Positions 25,257 to 34,506 of a stretch of DNA of 64,000 nt are shown here, piece by piece. The notes below the pieces were generated by a model, which worked only from the letters and a program-made list of their open reading frames with translations, ran no database searches and was not told where the DNA came from. Position 1 is the stretch's first letter. The number at the start of each line of letters is the position of its first letter. The translations under genes and the position numbers were made by a program. The stretch comes from Deltaproteobacteria bacterium (GTDB lineage: Bacteria > UBA10199 > GCA-002796325 > JACPFF01), in the NCBI GenBank assembly GCA_016183065.1, contig JACPFF010000026.1, positions 7,545-71,544 on the forward strand, read 5' to 3'.

Positions 25257-26537
25257 ATGGTGGAATGGCGACTGCACAAGCGCGGTGAACGCCGCTTTCG
25301 GCAGGGGCATCCCTGGGTTTTTTCCAATGAGCTTGTCCACCCCCCGGCGGGCATCGTTCCTGGGGCTCCCGTCGATCTGTGCGATGCGCGGGGAGCATTT
25401 CTTGCCTGCGGCTATGGCAATCCCCATTCACTCATTGCCTTTCGGCAGATGACCCGTGACCGGACGCAACCGGTCGATCTTCCACTCGTGCGTGAACGAC
25501 TCCGACAGGCGAGTCACTTTCGTCGGCGGCTCGGATATCACGCGACCAGTCACCGGGTCGTCTTTGCCGAAGGGGATCTGCTCCCGGGGTTGATCATCGA
25601 TCGCTATGTCAATGCCGCCGGGCAGGTCTTTGTGGCCGAGCTCTCCACGGCTGGCATGGAACGGTTGGTCGGCGAGACCCTGCCGACCCTACTGCACGAG
25701 TTGGCGGACTGGGAGGTCGCACAGGGGGGTGCGCCGTTTTCGCGGGACGCCACAACGGTCGTGGTCCGACGCGAGGGGGCCTTTCGGGCGCTGGAGGGTC
25801 TTGCAGGGCAGCCTGCGCACGTTGTCGGTCCGTTGGCGTCCGAGGCGCTCTCCGCCTATCCGGCGCGCGTGGCCTCCGGCCAGGGATCGCTCACACTCAT
25901 TGTCGACCTCTTTGCCGGGCAAAAGACGGGGCTCTTTCTCGACCAGCGGGAAAACATCGCGCACCTGCTGCGATTGCTGCAGGCGCGGAGGTCCTCTGTC
26001 GGCGAGGAATTCCGGGTGCTCGATCTCTTCGCCTATGTGGGGCAGTGGAGTGCACACGTCGCGCAGCTTCTGGAGGCACGGTCTGGCGTGACGGCCACGT
26101 TGGCAGATGCCTCGGCAGCGGCGCTCGCCACGGCGGCAACCAATGTCTCGGCCTGCGGCGCGCGCAGTCACCCTGTGCAGCTCGATCTCCTGCAACCCTG
26201 GCCCAAAGCGCTGGGGTTTGCCTATGACCTGGTCGTGTGCGATCCACCGGCGCTGATCAAGAATCGGCGCGACATTGCCGCCGGATATCGCGCCTATGTG
26301 AAATGCAATGCGTGGGCCATGCAGCGGCTCCGTCCCGGCGGACTGTTTGTGACCTGTTCCTGCTCGCATCACCTGAGTCATGACGCCTTTCGCGAGGCCG
26401 TGACCGCGGCGATGCACAAGGCCAAGGTGTCTCTCCAGTGGGTGTATTGCGGGAGCCAGGCGGCGGACCATCCGCGGCGGCTCGAGTTTCCGGAAGGGGA
26501 GTATCTCCAGTGCTCGATCGGGGAACGACAGCCGTGA
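25257..26537 (+). CDS. rlmI: RlmI-type rRNA cytosine-5 methyltransferase (PUA plus Rossmann domain)
   Basis: The N-terminal PUA domain (RFRQGHPWVFSNEL, then GAFLACGYGNPHSLIAFR) is followed by an RlmI/RlmK-type class I methyltransferase domain. This has VDLFAGQKTGLFLDQREN, VLDLFAYVGQWSAH (SAM loop), DLVVCDPPAL and FVTCSCSHHLS (catalytic Cys). In the family it methylates 23S rRNA (m5C1962 in E. coli). Length (426) fits. The ribosome binding site is weak. Confidence 0.88.
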   Translation: MVEWRLHKRGERRFRQGHPWVFSNELVHPPAGIVPGAPVDLCDARGAFLACGYGNPHSLIAFRQMTRDRTQPVDLPLVRERLRQASHFRRRLGYHATSHRVVFAEGDLLPGLIIDRYVNAAGQVFVAELSTAGMERLVGETLPTLLHELADWEVAQGGAPFSRDATTVVVRREGAFRALEGLAGQPAHVVGPLASEALSAYPARVASGQGSLTLIVDLFAGQKTGLFLDQRENIAHLLRLLQARRSSVGEEFRVLDLFAYVGQWSAHVAQLLEARSGVTATLADASAAALATAATNVSACGARSHPVQLDLLQPWPKALGFAYDLVVCDPPALIKNRRDIAAGYRAYVKCNAWAMQRLRPGGLFVTCSCSHHLSHDAFREAVTAAMHKAKVSLQWVYCGSQAADHPRRLEFPEGEYLQCSIGERQP

Positions 26538-26623
26538 CCTGTGGTGTCCAGGCTTGACGATGGACCGCCAACCCGCTAACTCCGCCTGCTAGGGGGCCCT
26601 GGTATGGGACGAGGAGCAATACG

Positions 26624-27508
26624 ATGACCCTTTTGAGACAGCTATTCCGCAGCGGTCGAGGTGCAACAGCCGCCCCGTCACCGGTATCCATCTCGGAGGA
26701 CCCCGCGCCAGCGGCGACCGCAGCAATCACACGTCCGCTCCTGGAGCGCATTCGCACGCATCCGCTCCGGTATGTTGCCCCGATGTCCGTGACCGGACTC
26801 GGTCTCGCCGGGGGCATTGCGGCAAGCGCGATCAGCGGGAGCGGGGGGAGTCTGCGCATCGCCTCCCTGCTGTTGGTCGGCGCGGCCATGGCAGACGCGG
26901 TCGATGGCGTGGTGGCGCGGTTTTTTCATGCCGCATCGCGATATGGCATGCATGCCGACACGATCACCGATGGCGTGGCGTATGGCGTGGCGCCGGCGGT
27001 GATGGTCTTCTCCCTCGGAGAGCGTGCCCATCTGCCGCGGCTCCTCAGTGGGGCTGCGGCGTTGTGGACTGCGGGGAGTGTTTTCTTTCGACTCTTTCGT
27101 TTTGCACGACATGACCAGGCGGAGATCTCTGTCGGGTTTTCCGGGCTCCCGAGTACGGGCGGTGGCCCCATGATCGCCGGAGCCACAGTTATGGCGGACG
27201 TGGAGACCGAGGAAGCGGGAGACACGGTGGCTGCCAGGGCCATTGCGGCTCTCACGACGTCGGTGATTCTCGGGGGACTGATGGTCTCCAAGATCTGGTA
27301 CCCGAAATTGAGCCAGGTCCTCGCCGGACTCAACTGGCGGAGCCTGAAAACGCGCACGGGGGCCGCATTTCTTCTCGGAGCGATCACCGGCACCATCACG
27401 GCCGTCGGTCCGATGGTGCCGCTCCTCGCCCTCTTCGGGGCCTATGCCCTCTCAGGCCCGGTCCACCTGCTTTCGCAGAAGGGACGACAGTTCCGATCTC
27501 GCGGGTAG
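26624..27508 (+). CDS. CDP-alcohol phosphatidyltransferase (phosphatidylserine synthase-like)
   Basis: A CGAGGAGC site precedes the ATG. The signature D-x2-D-G-x2-A-R-x8-G-x3-D-x3-D is complete in DAVDGVVARFFHAASRYG followed by MHADTITD. About six to eight membrane helices are visible. PSS-type residues after the motif (RLFRFARHD and FSGLPSTGGG) suggest a bacterial PssA-like role: joining CDP-diacylglycerol with serine or another alcohol. The N-terminal 45 residues are disordered and extend beyond typical PssA. It is convergent with the cytochrome operon, seven bases from its end. Confidence 0.85.
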   Translation: MTLLRQLFRSGRGATAAPSPVSISEDPAPAATAAITRPLLERIRTHPLRYVAPMSVTGLGLAGGIAASAISGSGGSLRIASLLLVGAAMADAVDGVVARFFHAASRYGMHADTITDGVAYGVAPAVMVFSLGERAHLPRLLSGAAALWTAGSVFFRLFRFARHDQAEISVGFSGLPSTGGGPMIAGATVMADVETEEAGDTVAARAIAALTTSVILGGLMVSKIWYPKLSQVLAGLNWRSLKTRTGAAFLLGAITGTITAVGPMVPLLALFGAYALSGPVHLLSQKGRQFRSRG

Positions 27509-27514
27509 ATCTCC

Positions 27515-29260
27515 CTACTCCTCTCCATGGCATCCCTTGCAGAGTTCCTGGGCGCCATCGCGCAAGGGGCCCTCTTTGTGCGGCCCGAACTCGTGACAGT
27601 CGCTGCAGGGCATCAGGGAAGCGTGCATGGCGTGGGGCATGGTTTTTCCATCGTGCTCGACCGTTTCCGCAGGGATGGTGACCCCGACGCGCTTGTGGCA
27701 GAGTGTGGTGCAAAAGGCCTCGGAAAGGAGCGGCAACGTGCGCAAGTCGGTCGCAGGTCGTCCGAGTTCTTTTCCCACCTCGTCGAGGAGGGCATTGGCT
27801 TTGCGCAAGGTGGCGGCCGCGAGATAGATGTTGTGTTCCCCGTGGGCATATTGCACAAAATTGACCCAGGACTCCACCTGCTGGAGTTGTTCTTCGGCCC
27901 ACAACTCTTTCTCCGAACGCGGCGTGCTGTGCGGCACCGCCGCAGTACTGGCATGGAGTTTTTGCGTCATGGCCCCGAGCGTTTTCTGGACCGCGTTCCG
28001 GGTGTCATCGAAGATGCCGCGGAACGATTCACCATGGCATTTTACGCAGGCCTGCGGAGAGGCCGTGTAGGTGCGGCCTTCGAATTGCGCGCCGGCGTGT
28101 TCCTGTTTGACATAGTGGCAGCCGACGCAATCGACATTGGCGAGATACATGGGGCTCGGGATCTCCGGCAGTCCGAGTTCTGCGACCTTGCCGGTGTACA
28201 TTTCCAGTTGGCCCGCGTGCTTGCCCTGATGGCAGAAGTTGCAATTGAAGGTCAGCGTCGGCAGGTGGCTTGCCGGAGGCGTTGCTTCAGTGGGTCCCTT
28301 CCCCGCGGCGGCTTCACCAATCGGCCCCAGGACCTTTTCCTGCCGGTAACCGAGCCCATGTTCCATCTGCTCGTGACAATGAAAGCAGGCGACGTTGTGT
28401 TCCGTGACATGTTTTTCATGGAGGAGCGGAATGTCGGTAAAGAGGGCGATTTTTTCCGGTTGGTTGTGGCACGTGAAGCACCGCTCGATATGGGCCTCGC
28501 CACTCCCCTTCAAGACATCGAGATGACACGATTCACAGGTGACTCCCCGCTCTGTGACGAACGTCTGATGATTATACCGCATGTTGCCGACGGTGATTTC
28601 CCTCTCCGGCAGCGTATGACAGCCGAGGCAGCCGCCAATGGGATCGAGTGTTCGCTCGGTGCCGCGCCCGCGGAAGTGGCAGAGATAACACGTGCCGTAG
28701 GTCACCTCGACGTGATTCCCCACCACGATCTGTGAGTGACAGGAGACGCATTTCAACCGGCGACCGCGTTTCTCCGTGGTGAGATGGGGACGGTGGTCAA
28801 ACTTGATTCCCGATGCGGTTTTCACACGACCTTCCAGCAGGCGCGTCGAATGGCAGCCGGAACGGAGACACGCCGCGTCTTCGATCTCCGCAAACGGCTT
28901 CGACGAATAGGTGCGCGTGACATACTTCGCCACCTGGGAGAGCGCCTGAAACTTGCGCCATAGGTGACTCTTGAACGATTCCGGCGGATAGTGGCAGTGC
29001 ACGCACGGGACGAAGTTGTGTTTCGAGGTGGCCCAGGCATTGTAATACGGATCCATGATGTGACACGATTTACAGAAGGCGGGGCTTTCCGCGTAACGGG
29101 CTCCCGCGCCGAGCAGCAGGATGAGACAGAGGATCGATCCCGCAATGATCCGGCTCCGTGTTGTCCGAAGCCAGGTCCGTTGCGCATAGCGCATCTTTCC
29201 CCAGAGGATACTGGTGCGAAGAGCCGATTGGATGGCCGCCCAGAGACGCGTATGCCACAT
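27515..29260 (-). CDS. Membrane-anchored multihaem cytochrome c with 13 CxxCH motifs plus CX3CH and CX4CH sites
   Basis: One N-terminal helix (about residues 36-56) with AESPAFCKSCHIMDPYYNAW matches NapC/NrfH-type quinol-oxidising anchors. I count 13 CxxCH motifs, from CKSCH to CKGCH. Two non-standard sites are also present: CLRSGCH (CX4CH) and CTTLCH (CX3CH). The protein likely collects electrons from the quinone pool or from the upstream cytochrome b/c protein and passes them across the periplasm. It follows the 29294-31333 gene by 33 bases in one operon. Haem number (13 to 15) depends on whether the unusual motifs bind haem. Confidence 0.85.
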   Translation of the reverse strand: MWHTRLWAAIQSALRTSILWGKMRYAQRTWLRTTRSRIIAGSILCLILLLGAGARYAESPAFCKSCHIMDPYYNAWATSKHNFVPCVHCHYPPESFKSHLWRKFQALSQVAKYVTRTYSSKPFAEIEDAACLRSGCHSTRLLEGRVKTASGIKFDHRPHLTTEKRGRRLKCVSCHSQIVVGNHVEVTYGTCYLCHFRGRGTERTLDPIGGCLGCHTLPEREITVGNMRYNHQTFVTERGVTCESCHLDVLKGSGEAHIERCFTCHNQPEKIALFTDIPLLHEKHVTEHNVACFHCHEQMEHGLGYRQEKVLGPIGEAAAGKGPTEATPPASHLPTLTFNCNFCHQGKHAGQLEMYTGKVAELGLPEIPSPMYLANVDCVGCHYVKQEHAGAQFEGRTYTASPQACVKCHGESFRGIFDDTRNAVQKTLGAMTQKLHASTAAVPHSTPRSEKELWAEEQLQQVESWVNFVQYAHGEHNIYLAAATLRKANALLDEVGKELGRPATDLRTLPLLSEAFCTTLCHKRVGVTIPAETVEHDGKTMPHAMHASLMPCSDCHEFGPHKEGPLRDGAQELCKGCHGEE

Positions 29261-29293
29261 GGTGAGGACTCCCGGTCGAGGTCAATGTGAATG

Positions 29294-31333
29294 TTAATGC
29301 ACCAGCGCAATCAGGATGATCAATATCAGACCGATTGCGAGTGCCGTAAACCCGAAAATTTTCGCAAAATTGCGCAACCAACGGTCTGGCGGCCGCGCCG
29401 CGAGCTGTTCGAGCTCGCCGCGTGCCTTGAGGAGTGCGTATTGGGCCGGTTTTTCATGCGCGAGTTCCTCTTCCGTGATGCGACCCGTGAACATGACCGG
29501 ATCCATCGGGAATTTGTCCGGACGGAGATGGCCGTTGAAGAAATGGATCGTGAAGATGAAGCCGACTGCCAGGAGCGCTTCGTCGCTATGAATGATCGTG
29601 GCGACGTTGATCACCCATCCGGGGAGAAAGGTGGTGAAGAACGTGGGGAACCAGAGGATGATTCCGGAGCTGCCGATGATCGCAATACCCCAGAAGACCG
29701 CCCAGTAATCGAACTTCTCCCAATAGGTCCAGCGGCCCCACTGCGGTTGCGGGCCGAGGCCGAAGAACCATTGGAGTTGCTGCCACATCTGCACGGCGTC
29801 GTGCCACTGCGGCACGAGCGAGTCCGGTCCCCAGAGGATGTGATAGTCCTTCTCTTTCACCAGGCGCCGGACGAGGAAGGCGAGGTGCATGATGCAGTAG
29901 CCGAAGGTCATGATGGCGCAGGTGCGGTGAATAAAGCCCGCGATCTCGAAGCCGCCGAAGACGTGGGCCAGCCAGATTGCCCACGGACGATCGCTGAATT
30001 TAAGCGGGAGTCCGGTCGAGGCGAGCCCGAGGAAACTGATGATGATCAGCGCGTGGGTCATGCGATGATACAGATCGAAGCGCCAGTAATATTTTTCCGG
30101 CCGCCCGACTGTGCGTCGCGCAAACCGCGCCGGATCGAGTTGTTTGAGGCGGCGTCGCTCAATGAGCGACCGGGTGAGCCAGAGCAGCGCATGGAGGCCC
30201 CATGTGGCAAAGGTCAAGATCAGCAAGACGTTAAATCCCTTGTAGACGTAGTACAACCCGGGATTCCGGTCGGGGCGCGTGTAATCGGCATGTGGCAGGA
30301 ATTGCGCAAAGCCGGCGGTGGCCTTGGGGTGGCATTGCTGGCACGTGGCCAGACGGTGTGTGGCGCTCAAGGTCGATGCCGGATCGTCGATGGGGAGAAT
30401 CTGATGATACCCGTGGCAATCGGAACAGCGGGCCACGGCCGTGTACCCAAGCGCCGTGACCTTGCCATGATAGCTGTGACGGTAGGTTGCGAGGGCCTCC
30501 ACATGGCAGTCGCCACATCCTTCAATGATCGAGAGTTTCCAGGCCTTGCTCCCGACGCGCGTAATCATATGGCCGCGGTGACAGTTGGTGCAGACCGGCG
30601 TGGCCTCGCCGGTGGCGGAGAGGCCCGAACCATGGACACTCTGCTGGAAGGTGGCGGCCACGCCGGCATGGCAGGTGCCACAGGTTTTCACAATGTTCTG
30701 GCGGTGGATGTGTGAGGACGGATCCTGGTGCGGCGTAATATCGTGGACGCCGTGACAATCGGAACAATTGGCTGCCACAAGCAGGCCACTCTTCATGACC
30801 GCGCGTCCGTGGATTGAGTCCATGTAGAGTTGATAGGCGTTTTCGACAGGGATGCGGTTGCGTCGGGCCAGCTCCGGATCGCCATGGCACGTGCCGCAGG
30901 TGCGCGGCAGATTCAGGTGATAGACCGGCGATTGCGGGTCGTCCGTGGCGAGCACGTTGTGCACTGATCCATGACAGGACTCGCACCGCGCGGCCTCCGC
31001 GACCCCGCCGACCTGGGCACGGCCATGCACGCTGTTGCCGTATTCGGTGCCGATCGTGCCATGACAGGTGTCGCACGCGAGCTTTTCCACCGGGGCTGGA
31101 TGGGGATACTCCGTGACATTCGGGTGGCACGTGTCGCAGGAAAACGCGTTGTGCACCGAGGACTGATAGCGCGCCGCATCGACATGCGGGATGCCATCGA
31201 TCGGGGTACCGTGACAGGTGAGGCAGTCCCCGGAGGTTGGGGAGGCGGGGAGATGGCGTGGGGCGGCCACGAGGAGCAGGGCGAGTGCCAAGAGGCATGG
31301 GACCACCAATCGGTGTCGCGGTCGTCTCGGCAT
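29294..31333 (-). CDS. Multihaem cytochrome c fused to cytochrome b membrane domain (CbcL-like)
   Basis: The start at 31333 is preferred because a signal peptide (RLVVPCLLALALLLVAA) and GAGGA follow this choice. Residues about 35-350 carry eleven CxxCH motifs (CLTCH to CQQCH). The C-terminal 300 residues hold a membrane cytochrome b (DiHaem_cytb/FdnI-like) with histidines in YHRMTHAL, IHRTCAIM and TIHFFNGH. The same plan is seen in CbcL of Geobacter, an inner-membrane quinol oxidase for low-potential extracellular electron transfer, although the haem count differs. It is the first gene of the operon with the 27515-29260 cytochrome. The role in metal or direct electron transfer is inference. 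Confidence 0.85.
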   Translation of the reverse strand: MPRRPRHRLVVPCLLALALLLVAAPRHLPASPTSGDCLTCHGTPIDGIPHVDAARYQSSVHNAFSCDTCHPNVTEYPHPAPVEKLACDTCHGTIGTEYGNSVHGRAQVGGVAEAARCESCHGSVHNVLATDDPQSPVYHLNLPRTCGTCHGDPELARRNRIPVENAYQLYMDSIHGRAVMKSGLLVAANCSDCHGVHDITPHQDPSSHIHRQNIVKTCGTCHAGVAATFQQSVHGSGLSATGEATPVCTNCHRGHMITRVGSKAWKLSIIEGCGDCHVEALATYRHSYHGKVTALGYTAVARCSDCHGYHQILPIDDPASTLSATHRLATCQQCHPKATAGFAQFLPHADYTRPDRNPGLYYVYKGFNVLLILTFATWGLHALLWLTRSLIERRRLKQLDPARFARRTVGRPEKYYWRFDLYHRMTHALIIISFLGLASTGLPLKFSDRPWAIWLAHVFGGFEIAGFIHRTCAIMTFGYCIMHLAFLVRRLVKEKDYHILWGPDSLVPQWHDAVQMWQQLQWFFGLGPQPQWGRWTYWEKFDYWAVFWGIAIIGSSGIILWFPTFFTTFLPGWVINVATIIHSDEALLAVGFIFTIHFFNGHLRPDKFPMDPVMFTGRITEEELAHEKPAQYALLKARGELEQLAARPPDRWLRNFAKIFGFTALAIGLILIILIALVH

Positions 31334-31465
31334 CGGACTCGTGGCTTCCTCGGTGCTCACAGGCCTTCCCCCAACAATGTCTCCGCTCTCTCACATACCA
31401 AAATAGGGGAGACAATGATACAGATCTGTCACACGTCTGATCTGGGTCATTATCCGAGGAACGCA

Positions 31466-31549
31466 ACCATTACAGGGGCTCACGTCGCCCCCTCCAGCGG
31501 CAAAGCCGCTGGAGCCTCCCCCTCTCGCGCGCGGTGCGCGCTGGGGAAC
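31466..31549. repeat. 84-bp GC-rich stem-loop repeat, copy 2
   Basis: Near-identical to 5194-5277 (same orientation). Here the first hairpin is perfect: CCAGCGGC-AAA-GCCGCTGG. It lies in the 342-bp gap between the divergent cytochrome and ccmE operons (31334-31675), which otherwise must hold both promoters and shows no gene. Confidence 0.75.
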
Positions 31550-31675
31550 GTCTACTGAAGATCGGTTTGACACATTCACGGTTTTTGGCTACAGGCGCGG
31601 CATTGTTCTCTCGAAGATCAGCCTCACAAGGCGTCGCCTGATTGCGAAGATGTTGGTATCTGCGCACGAGGAGCT

Positions 31676-32068
31676 ATGAAGAGAAAAATCCGGTATATCA
31701 TTCCATTGCTCCTCATTGGGGGCGTCATTGGCTATCTCTTCAGTAGCGCCTTCCGATCGGCCATCCAGTATTACGTCACCGTGGCAGAACTTCAGGCCGC
31801 ACCGCCGCCACCGGGCCGCATTCTCAAGGTTGGAGGGACGGTGAAGTCAGGAACCCTCACCCAGACCGGCTCCCGGCCCGTCACGTATCAGTTCACGGTG
31901 GCCCAAGGCGACGACGAACTGCCGGTGCGATACACGGGGATGGTCCCCGACACCTTCAAAGAGGGGGGCGAGGTCGTGGCGACCGGCACCTTGGGCGCTG
32001 ACGGGACATTTGAGGCCACCCACATCCTGGCAAAATGCGCCTCGAAATATGAGGCAAAGGCCCCGTGA
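31676..32068 (+). CDS. ccmE: CcmE haem chaperone, CxxxY variant
   Basis: A GAGGAG site precedes the ATG. One N-terminal helix is followed by the OB-fold of CcmE (LKVGGTVKSGT, then LPVRYTGMVPDTFKEG). In classical CcmE the haem is held by His in LAKHDENY; here the position reads LAKCASKY, i.e. CxxxY. This variant is known from Desulfovibrio and archaea (System I*), where the Cys binds haem. It delivers haem to the CcmF protein encoded next, with which it shares a GTGA overlap. It likely matures the many c cytochromes in this window. Confidence 0.92.
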   Translation: MKRKIRYIIPLLLIGGVIGYLFSSAFRSAIQYYVTVAELQAAPPPPGRILKVGGTVKSGTLTQTGSRPVTYQFTVAQGDDELPVRYTGMVPDTFKEGGEVVATGTLGADGTFEATHILAKCASKYEAKAP

Positions 32069-34476
32069 TCCCGCAACTCGGTACGACCTGTTTGATGCTC
32101 CTCCTCCCCGTCTCGTTCTACAGCCTCGGGATGACGCTCATTGGGGCGCGTCATGCCGACGCGCGGCTCTATCGCTCCGGGCGTCATGCGGCCTATGCCG
32201 TATGCGGACTCTTGACACTCGCGTGCCTGCTCTTGATCGCCGGCTTTGTGGGGAATCATTTTGAAATCATCTATGTGGCAAGTCATTCCAACCGGGCCCT
32301 GCCGCTCTTCTTCAAATTCGCCGGATTATGGGCGGGCCTGGATGGGTCGCTCCTCTTCTGGGCCTGGCTCCTCGGGGTGATGACCTGCATTGCGCTGGTG
32401 CAGGCCGAACGGCATTTGCCACGGCATGTGCCGTACATCAATGTCGCGGCGATGGTCATCATCGGCTTCTTCGGGATAGTCCTCCTCTTTGAGGCCAATC
32501 CCTTTGCGACGAGCCTCGATTTTCCCTTCGATGGTCGCGGACTCAATCCGCTCCTGCAGGCTACAGAGATGGTCGTCCATCCGCCCTCGTTGTATCTCGG
32601 CTATGTCAGTGCCTCGATCCCGTTTGCGCTCATGGTGAGCGGGCTCCTCTCGGGCGAGATGGGCGAGCGGTGGCTCCGCATGATGCGCGGCTGGCTCCTC
32701 TTTTGCTGGCTTTTTTTAAGCGTTGGCAATCTGCTCGGGATGCACTGGGCCTATGTGGAGTTGGGTTGGGGCGGATTTTGGGCGTGGGATCCGGTGGAGA
32801 ATGCCGCGATCATGCCGTGGTTTACTGCCACGGCCATGCTCCATTCGCTCATCATCCAGGAGCGGCGGGGGATGCTCCGCGTGTGGAATGTCACCCTCGC
32901 GTTACTGACGTTCATCCTCACCGTCCTCGGGACATTTCTCACGCGGAGCGGTGTCGTACAGTCGGTCCACGCCTTTTCGAATTCGACGCTCGGGGTCTAT
33001 TTTGGGGCCTTCCTCGCGGTCATGACTGCCGCGGGCATTCTCCTGATCCTTGCCCGGCGGCATCTGTTGGCGAGCGAACATGATCTCGATTCGCTCCTCT
33101 CAAAAGAGGGTGCCTTTCTCCTGAACAACGTTTTCTTCACGGTCGGGGCCTTTACCATTCTCTGGGGGACCATGCTGCCGACACTCGCCGAGGCATTGAT
33201 CGGCGAACGGATGATGCTGGGGCCGCCATTTTTCAACCGGATGTTGGCGCCGATCGGGATCGTGTTGATTCTCCTCGCGGGGTTTGGTCCGATACTGGCC
33301 TGGCGCAAACATGAACGGCGCGATCTGCTGGAACTGACGCGATGGCCGGCCACGCTCGGGCTTGCAGCGTTGACGATTGCCTGGGTGATGGGCGCGCGCG
33401 AGTGGTACGTCTTGGCCTCGACAGCGGGCATTGCCTTTACGTTACTCATTACGTTCGGAGAGTTTGGGCGCGGCATGCAGGTCATACGCCGTCGCGAACA
33501 GATTTCTTCCGGGGCCGCGGCTATCGAGATCTTTCGTCACGCCCCGCGGCGGTATGGCGGTTACCTGGTTCATGTGGCCATGCTCCTGATCTGCGTCGGG
33601 ATTGCCGGTGCGGTCTATCATTCTGAAGTAACCGCAACGCTCAAGCCCGGCGAACGCCTGGAGATGCACGGATACCAGATCGAATTTCAGGGCCTGCGCT
33701 ACAAGGCCGATGACAACCAGGAGACGATTGCCGGTGCGCTGGCCGTGCATCGCAATGGCGTGCACATCAGCACCCTCTATCCGGCGCGCAATTTTTATCG
33801 CGCCTCCGACCAGCCGACGACGGAGGCCGCGATTCACCGGGCATGGAACCACGATCTCTACACCATCATCGGTGCCTTTGACGTGCAAAAAAACGAGGCC
33901 GAGTTCAAGGTCATGCATAATCCCATGGTTAGTTGGATGTGGATCGGGGGCCTGCTCCTGCTCTGTGGTACCGGCATTGTGGCATGGCCGATGGGCCAGC
34001 GCAAACGCCAGGCGGAACCGGCCAGACGGGTCGCGACGGCCGTGATGCTCGTCGCGGTGTTGGGGAGCGGGTTTGCCCTGCCAAGTGCCGTGGCACAAAC
34101 GATGCCGGAGGGGCATCAGGAGGCCGTGCAGCTCAAAACCGTGACGCCGGAGGAACGGACGCTGGTCGACGCGGCCTCCAAGATGGTCTGCCTCTGCAGC
34201 ACCTGTCCGCGGATCAATCTGGCCGAGTGCGGGTGCGGCTATGCCCGCGAGCGGCGTGAAGAAGTGATGGCGCTTATTCGCTCCGGCAAGAATGCGGCTG
34301 AGGTCATTGTCGCGATGATCGGAAAATATGGGGAAGAGATTTTGGCTGAGATGCCGTTGCGCGGCTGGCAGACTGCGGCGATCTGGATGCCGTTGCTCGT
34401 GTTGGGTGGGGCCATTGGCGGTGTCAGTCTGACTGCACGTCGCTGGATTCGGCGGAATCGCCAGCGGCGACAGTAA
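32065..34476 (+). CDS. ccmF: CcmF haem lyase fused to a CcmH-like domain
   Basis: GTG start overlapping the ccmE stop. Residues about 1-650 are CcmF with about 13-15 membrane helices and the WWD-type haem-handling segment WGGFWAWDPVENAA, with further conserved histidines. After a membrane helix (about 635-655) and a second hydrophobic segment, residues about 690-780 resemble CcmH: CLCSTCPRINLAECGCGYA has the redox CxxC, followed by a three-helix bundle and a last membrane helix. Described System I* lineages lack a separate CcmH, so this fusion is of interest. It attaches haem to apocytochromes in the periplasm. Confidence 0.9.
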   Translation: MIPQLGTTCLMLLLPVSFYSLGMTLIGARHADARLYRSGRHAAYAVCGLLTLACLLLIAGFVGNHFEIIYVASHSNRALPLFFKFAGLWAGLDGSLLFWAWLLGVMTCIALVQAERHLPRHVPYINVAAMVIIGFFGIVLLFEANPFATSLDFPFDGRGLNPLLQATEMVVHPPSLYLGYVSASIPFALMVSGLLSGEMGERWLRMMRGWLLFCWLFLSVGNLLGMHWAYVELGWGGFWAWDPVENAAIMPWFTATAMLHSLIIQERRGMLRVWNVTLALLTFILTVLGTFLTRSGVVQSVHAFSNSTLGVYFGAFLAVMTAAGILLILARRHLLASEHDLDSLLSKEGAFLLNNVFFTVGAFTILWGTMLPTLAEALIGERMMLGPPFFNRMLAPIGIVLILLAGFGPILAWRKHERRDLLELTRWPATLGLAALTIAWVMGAREWYVLASTAGIAFTLLITFGEFGRGMQVIRRREQISSGAAAIEIFRHAPRRYGGYLVHVAMLLICVGIAGAVYHSEVTATLKPGERLEMHGYQIEFQGLRYKADDNQETIAGALAVHRNGVHISTLYPARNFYRASDQPTTEAAIHRAWNHDLYTIIGAFDVQKNEAEFKVMHNPMVSWMWIGGLLLLCGTGIVAWPMGQRKRQAEPARRVATAVMLVAVLGSGFALPSAVAQTMPEGHQEAVQLKTVTPEERTLVDAASKMVCLCSTCPRINLAECGCGYARERREEVMALIRSGKNAAEVIVAMIGKYGEEILAEMPLRGWQTAAIWMPLLVLGGAIGGVSLTARRWIRRNRQRRQ

Positions 34477-34506
34477 CAGCAGGCTCAATGGGATTCGGGA
34501 GGGTGT

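Noticed and set aside
29291-30715. 474-codon plus-strand frame opposite the multihaem cytochrome
   Set aside because: Antisense shadow of a gene with eleven haem motifs; composition is Glu/Arg/Asp-rich and no domain is visible.
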